From Candidatus Bathyarchaeota archaeon (GTDB taxonomy: Archaea; Thermoproteota; Bathyarchaeia; 40CM-2-53-6), in contig VBBG01000054.1 in the NCBI GenBank assembly GCA_005882905.1, forward strand, positions 1 to 8,815: a stretch of DNA of 8,815 nucleotides, written 5' to 3'. Of the stretch, positions 4,894 through 8,815 are shown in pieces; positions within the stretch are counted from its first letter, which is position 1, and each line of letters begins with the position of its first letter. The notes under the pieces are model-generated. The model worked only from the letters and a program-made list of their open reading frames with translations, searched no databases and was not told the origin of the DNA. The translations under genes and the position numbers were made by a program.

Positions 4894-6282
4894 GTGCAAG
4901 CGCAAGAGACAGGGTACCGACGTTTCAAGATCGAATCAAGGCCTGCTCCTCACGTGTACCCGATCCCCAACAGGTTCGATGTTAGAGCTCGCAAGATCCG
5001 CCTTGCTGCCATGCTGGTGCATGAGGCATTCGAGTACAGGTTCGAGAAAGAGGTCGTTCTGAGTCGCCCCTGCATCTACGGGGTCTTCAGCGGACACTTC
5101 GGAGGGTTCAAACCGCTGAAACACAAGTGCGTAGGCTGCATGAGATGTGTTCAGGAATATCCACACATCATGACAGTCAAACCTTCCGAGGCGTACAAGA
5201 AACTGGGCGACTCGTTCTGGACTCCCGAGATGGTCTACACTGTCTGGAACGAGGCGTCTACGGGAAAGATTCCGGTCAAAGGAATGGGCTACAAAGGCGC
5301 ATTTGGCGGAGAGGGATTTGATGGCATCTGGACTGACATGTCAGAAATTGTTCGTCCAACCAGGGACGGTGTCTACGGTCGCGAATATATTTCGACAAGC
5401 GTCGATGTTGGACGAAAGCCGACAAGTATCGACCTCGACAACGTCATTGAGACGCCTAGGACGATTGAGATTCCGCTCCCAATAATCTTCGATGAACTAC
5501 CGAATGGTACTGACAACGATGATGTTCAAACCGCTGTAGCGCTGGCAGCAGGGAAGGTCGGTACACTCGATGTTGCTAGGGAAACAAGGCTAGGTAGACC
5601 GGGACCTGAAAATCTGTTGCCGCTAATTGACGAGGAGGGAATCGAAGACTATGAGGAGAAGCAACCCTCGATTCTCGAGTTTGACGCTGAGAAGCCCAGC
5701 GTGCTAAGGAAGCTGCTGACACGTTTCGACCGGTCAATTATCATAGGCAGGCTGCCACTCCGAGAAGATTCTGGACAGGTTGCGTCCGAACTAGCCCGTC
5801 AAGGCGTGCACGGCTTGCACCTGTACGCTGACTATCACGGCCGCGACTATTCTAGAGATCCTCGGCACATCTCGACAGCCCTGCGGGATGTGCATCAGCA
5901 GCTGGTCCGGGATGGACTGCGTGACCAGGTTACGATCATCGCGAGCGGAGGGATCACTCTAGCGGAGCATGTTCCGAAAGCGATCATCTGCGGCGCGGAC
6001 CTAGTTGGGATTGACACGACGATACTGGTTGCGTTGCAGGCAGAATTCCTAGGCGAGACCCGGAATAGGGCAAACTGTGGATTGAGGCCGCGGAGGATAA
6101 ATCCAGAGTGGGGAGCACAGCGTCTCGTCAACCTCATGGGAGTCTGGCATGATCAGCTGATCGAGATTCTCGGCGCTATGGGAATGCGCGACGTACGACG
6201 GCTACGAGGAGACATTGGCCGATCAATGATGGACTCGGAACTGCGTGAACAATCGTTCAAGGGGATCGCATGGGCAACTTAG
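4894..6282 (+). CDS. Divergent glutamate-synthase-related protein (degenerate FMN-barrel paralogue with a three-Cys motif)
   Basis: A 462-residue protein, paralogous to the next gene. Shared segments include DSFWTPEMVYTVWNEASTGKIP (106-127) against KRWTGDLILATYEQALTGDIP, the late barrel strand IIASGGITLAEHVPKAI (348-364), and the tail NPEWGAQRLVNL (403-414). It lacks the GGMSFGS, GEGG and QGAKPG motifs of the flavin/substrate site. The Fe-S cysteines of the family are gone; only Cys395 lies there. The N-terminal part instead has CVGCMRC followed by Tyr-Pro (79-90), a ferredoxin-like motif whose fourth Cys is Tyr; Cys60 might substitute. This suggests a structural or electron-transfer subunit more than a catalytic one. 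The start is uncertain: GTG 4894 has GGAGG only one base away; GTG 4954 and ATG 5011 are alternatives. It overlaps the next gene by 13 bases. I recall similar proteins in Chloroflexota, unverified. Confidence 0.8.
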   Translation: MQAQETGYRRFKIESRPAPHVYPIPNRFDVRARKIRLAAMLVHEAFEYRFEKEVVLSRPCIYGVFSGHFGGFKPLKHKCVGCMRCVQEYPHIMTVKPSEAYKKLGDSFWTPEMVYTVWNEASTGKIPVKGMGYKGAFGGEGFDGIWTDMSEIVRPTRDGVYGREYISTSVDVGRKPTSIDLDNVIETPRTIEIPLPIIFDELPNGTDNDDVQTAVALAAGKVGTLDVARETRLGRPGPENLLPLIDEEGIEDYEEKQPSILEFDAEKPSVLRKLLTRFDRSIIIGRLPLREDSGQVASELARQGVHGLHLYADYHGRDYSRDPRHISTALRDVHQQLVRDGLRDQVTIIASGGITLAEHVPKAIICGADLVGIDTTILVALQAEFLGETRNRANCGLRPRRINPEWGAQRLVNLMGVWHDQLIEILGAMGMRDVRRLRGDIGRSMMDSELREQSFKGIAWAT

Positions 6283-7553
6283 AACTCATCGTCGAGAAGC
6301 ACACTGAAAGAATTCACCGTGGCCTAGAAGTGCTCCCTACGCTCAAGCACGGCTTGCCGGAGGGGTTGGGGAACAAACGGTGGACAGGCGATCTAATTCT
6401 TGCAACCTATGAGCAGGCGTTGACCGGAGATATTCCGCAGAACGGTCTAGAGTACAAGACTGGGAATTCTGGCGGAGGCTTCGACGTACTGGGATGGAAG
6501 ACCCATGATGGAGTTGCAAAAGTCGACCAGGATCAGATTGATCTGTCAATTCCATTGAACAAGAGAGGTGAGGGCGAGAAGATCGAGATTCCGGTACCGA
6601 TCTATGGTGGAGGCATGTCTTTTGGCTCGATCAGTCTCAACTTCATGATCGCTCGGGCCCGAGCCGCAAGGAGACTCGGGACCTACACTTCGACCGGTGA
6701 AGGAGGCTACCCTGACCAGATTGTGCCCTATCGGAATCATGTGATTACACAAGTGGCTACGGGCATGTTCGGGGTCCGGGAGGAGACTATCCAGTACGCG
6801 CCGATTGTCGAGTTCAAATATGCTCAGGGAGCAAAGCCGGGACTGGGCGGCCACCTGCTTGCCGACAAGGTAACCTCAGAAGTTGCGAAGATGCGAGAGT
6901 CGTCTATGTTCACGAGTCTCTACTCGCCGTTTCCATTTCACAGTGTGTACTCTGTGGAGGATCACAAGAAGCATGTCGACTGGATCAAGACCGTTAATCC
7001 CCGAGCACTCGTCTCTGTAAAGGTCTCGACGCCCACCGATGTTGACATGGTGGCGATTGGAAGTTACTATGCTGGCGCGAACGTCATTCACATTGATGGC
7101 GGCTATGGTGGGACAGGGGCTGCCCCGGAGATTGCGAAGAAGAACATTGCAATGCCAGTAGAGTACGCGATTCCAAAGGTCCACGATTATCTGGTGTCAG
7201 AAGGGGTCCGGGACGAGATCACGCTAATGGCAAGCGGTGGTATCAGGACTGCGGATGATGTTGCGAAGGCCATTGCTCTGGGAGCCGACGGATGTGTTGT
7301 GGCGACAGCGGAAGCGGTAGCTGTCGGATGTACGCATTGTGGGAACTGTGAACGGGGACGCGGTTGTCAGGTAGGCATCACGACGACCGATCCAGAGCTT
7401 TCCCAGTTCATTGATCCCGAGTGGGGCGAGAAGAGGATCGTCAACCTGTTCAACGCCTGGTCGAAACGTCTGCGAATAATCCTCGCCAGTTTCGGACTTG
7501 AGAGCATTCGAGACCTTCGCGGCAGAAAGGACCTACTCGTGCGATTCAAGTGA
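6270..7553 (+). CDS. Glutamate synthase, FMN/Fe-S synthase-domain subunit (GltB2-like)
   Basis: A 427-residue protein carrying the synthase domain of glutamate synthase as a separate subunit, which would convert 2-oxoglutarate plus ammonia to glutamate using reduced flavin. Visible motifs in barrel order: GGGMSFGSIS (113-122), STGEGGYPD (141-149), KYAQGAKPGLGGHL (183-196), PFHSVYSVED (222-231), VSVKVS (248-253), IDGGYGGTGAAP (275-286) and MASGGIRTADD (320-330). The cysteine cluster C354-x2-C357-x2-C360-x5-C366, ending CQVGI, matches the family's 3Fe-4S site, with Gln where Pro is usual. There is no N-terminal ferredoxin module, unlike some archaeal homologues; the upstream paralogue may fill that role. 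ATG 6270 overlaps the previous gene by 13 bases, and GGGGATC lies just before it, consistent with coupled translation. Stop is TGA. Confidence 0.9.
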   Translation: MGNLELIVEKHTERIHRGLEVLPTLKHGLPEGLGNKRWTGDLILATYEQALTGDIPQNGLEYKTGNSGGGFDVLGWKTHDGVAKVDQDQIDLSIPLNKRGEGEKIEIPVPIYGGGMSFGSISLNFMIARARAARRLGTYTSTGEGGYPDQIVPYRNHVITQVATGMFGVREETIQYAPIVEFKYAQGAKPGLGGHLLADKVTSEVAKMRESSMFTSLYSPFPFHSVYSVEDHKKHVDWIKTVNPRALVSVKVSTPTDVDMVAIGSYYAGANVIHIDGGYGGTGAAPEIAKKNIAMPVEYAIPKVHDYLVSEGVRDEITLMASGGIRTADDVAKAIALGADGCVVATAEAVAVGCTHCGNCERGRGCQVGITTTDPELSQFIDPEWGEKRIVNLFNAWSKRLRIILASFGLESIRDLRGRKDLLVRFK

Positions 7554-7560
7554 GAAAGTG

Positions 7561-8815
7561 ATGATCGGCCAAGCCATTATAGATTCTAGACAAACGTTGA
7601 GGGTTCCGGACCTATCTTTCCTGAAACAGGAGGCAGAGGGCGGCTGCGGGGTCGTTGGACTCGCTTGCAACGTCCCTTTGGAGGGAAAGTATCTCCTGCA
7701 GTCACTTGTCCAGATGCGGAACAGAGGTAACGGCAAGGGCGGAGGTATTGCTGCTCTAGGCCTCGTCCCAGAACAGCTGGGAGTTTCAGAGAAGATTCTG
7801 CGCGAAGACTACATTCTGCAAGTCGCTTACCTAGACAGAGCTGCTAGGAAGCAGGGCGAAGACGAGCATATTCGACCCTTCTTCCGGATCGACCACGAAT
7901 CGAGAGTTGAAGCGGTCGATGATTACCGGTCCATTCCGAGTCTCGCAGTAGAGCCGCCAGAAGTCTACAGATACTTTGTCCGCGTCAAGCCGGAAGTCTT
8001 GGCTGATTTCGCGCGGAAGAACAATCTTCAGAGTCTGAAAGATGACGAGTTGGAGGACGAGTTCGTCTACCAGAACAGCTACCGACTGAATCTCCAATGC
8101 TACTCGTCACTGGGAGAGAAGAAAGCGTTCGTTGTCTCTCATGGCAAGAACCTGATCGTTCTGAAACTGGTCGGCTACGGAGATGATGTTGTCAAGTACT
8201 ACCGGCTGGAAGATTTCAAGGCTCACGTCTGGATCGGCCATCACCGCTATCCGACGAAAGGTCGGGTCTGGCATCCCGGCGGCGCACACCCATTTGTCGG
8301 GTTGCATGAGGCACTTGTCCATAACGGTGATTTCGCAAATTATCATTCGATAATGGAGTATCTGGCTCAGCGGAACATACATCCGCTGTTCTTAACGGAT
8401 ACAGAGGTGTCTGTGCTGCTGTTCGACCTGCTCAGCCGGGTCTACAAGTATCCGCTGGAGTACTTGATCGAGGCGCTAGCGCCGACGACCGAGCGAGACT
8501 TTGAGATGCTGCCGTACGAGAAGAAGAAGATCTACCGGCTGATTCAGACATCTCACATCCACGGATCCCCTGATGGACCATGGTTCTTCATCGTCGCCAG
8601 GAATGATGTGGAAAACAACGCATGGCAACTGCTGGGCATTACAGACACGTCGATGCTGCGACCCCAGGTGTTCGCTTTGCAAGAGGGTCCGGTCAAGATC
8701 GGGATCATCGCCTCTGAGAGACAAGCGATCAATGCTGTGCTCGCACGATTACAGCAGGATGGTAGGATTCCGAGCAGGTTTGCCGACTCTTATTGGAACG
8801 CCCGTGGTGGGAGTC
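7561..8815 (+). CDS. Glutamate-synthase-type class II glutamine amidotransferase subunit, partial (runs off right edge)
   Basis: An open frame of 418 codons with no stop before the edge, seven bases after the previous gene. It has the Ntn-hydrolase glutaminase features: nucleophile Cys29 in GGCGVVG, RNRGNGKGGGIA (53-64), GHHRYPTKG (226-234), LVHNGDFANY (252-261) and TDTEV (279-283). Later GITDTSMLRPQ and ASERQA correspond to the amidotransferase-domain end of glutamate synthase. It should release ammonia from glutamine for the adjacent synthase subunit. Cys29 is not N-terminal, so a 28-residue propeptide must be removed, as in other GltB and PurF enzymes. ATG 7561 is preceded by GTG 7558; AAGTGA at 7548-7553 may act as ribosome-binding site. 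Whether a GXGXG domain follows is beyond the window. I recall similar proteins in Chloroflexota next to such FMN subunits, unverified. Confidence 0.88.
   Translation, partial: MIGQAIIDSRQTLRVPDLSFLKQEAEGGCGVVGLACNVPLEGKYLLQSLVQMRNRGNGKGGGIAALGLVPEQLGVSEKILREDYILQVAYLDRAARKQGEDEHIRPFFRIDHESRVEAVDDYRSIPSLAVEPPEVYRYFVRVKPEVLADFARKNNLQSLKDDELEDEFVYQNSYRLNLQCYSSLGEKKAFVVSHGKNLIVLKLVGYGDDVVKYYRLEDFKAHVWIGHHRYPTKGRVWHPGGAHPFVGLHEALVHNGDFANYHSIMEYLAQRNIHPLFLTDTEVSVLLFDLLSRVYKYPLEYLIEALAPTTERDFEMLPYEKKKIYRLIQTSHIHGSPDGPWFFIVARNDVENNAWQLLGITDTSMLRPQVFALQEGPVKIGIIASERQAINAVLARLQQDGRIPSRFADSYWNARGGS

Noticed and set aside
6343..7184. Minus-strand frames opposite the FMN subunit gene
   Set aside because: The plus strand contains the full ordered set of glutamate synthase motifs; these frames are shadows.

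Overview
The window looks like archaeal chromosome, most likely from the TACK side (Nitrososphaeria- or Bathyarchaeia-like). The support is circumstantial: a ribbon-helix-helix protein of a type I remember from Thaumarchaeota-related genomes, an intein, archaeal-style TATA-like boxes (CTTAAT/CTTAAAT) about 55-58 nt before three starts, a GGTGA ribosome-binding site, and a likely leaderless start. No rRNA, tRNA, CRISPR array or IS element was seen. Five of the six intact gene ends seen use TAG and one uses TGA.

Layout. (1) 1-625, minus strand: a membrane-protein gene that appears broken, with an in-frame TAG after a Phe-Leu-Pro-Trp motif and a later frameshift. (2) 626-905: intergenic, with a G/C homopolymer tract, two abutting hairpins and a T-rich stretch. 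(3) 906-2216, minus: an MFS exporter. (4) 2348-3875, minus: two overlapping small genes. The second encodes a 124-residue basic protein of unknown function, interrupted by a complete 333-residue intein with a LAGLIDADG homing endonuclease. (5) 3876-4161: a divergent spacer holding a possible frameshifted gene remnant. (6) 4162-4740, plus: an RHH-type regulator with a C-terminal ligand-type domain. (7) 4894-8815, plus: a tight three-gene operon of glutamate-synthase-like proteins that runs off the right edge.

How they work together. In the operon, the third gene supplies a class II glutamine amidotransferase domain (ammonia from glutamine) and the second an FMN/Fe-S synthase domain with all expected motifs. 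The first is a divergent paralogue of the second that has lost the core flavin-site and Fe-S motifs and gained its own three-cysteine motif. No GXGXG domain or NADPH-oxidoreductase subunit is visible, so ferredoxin is the likely electron donor if this is a glutamate synthase. The RHH gene just upstream on the same strand could regulate the operon, but the sequence does not prove it. The intein-bearing pair has the look of selfish or virus-derived DNA. It is the most unusual part of the window, because inteins normally sit in large replication or metabolic proteins. All family assignments are by eye and memory; no searches were run.
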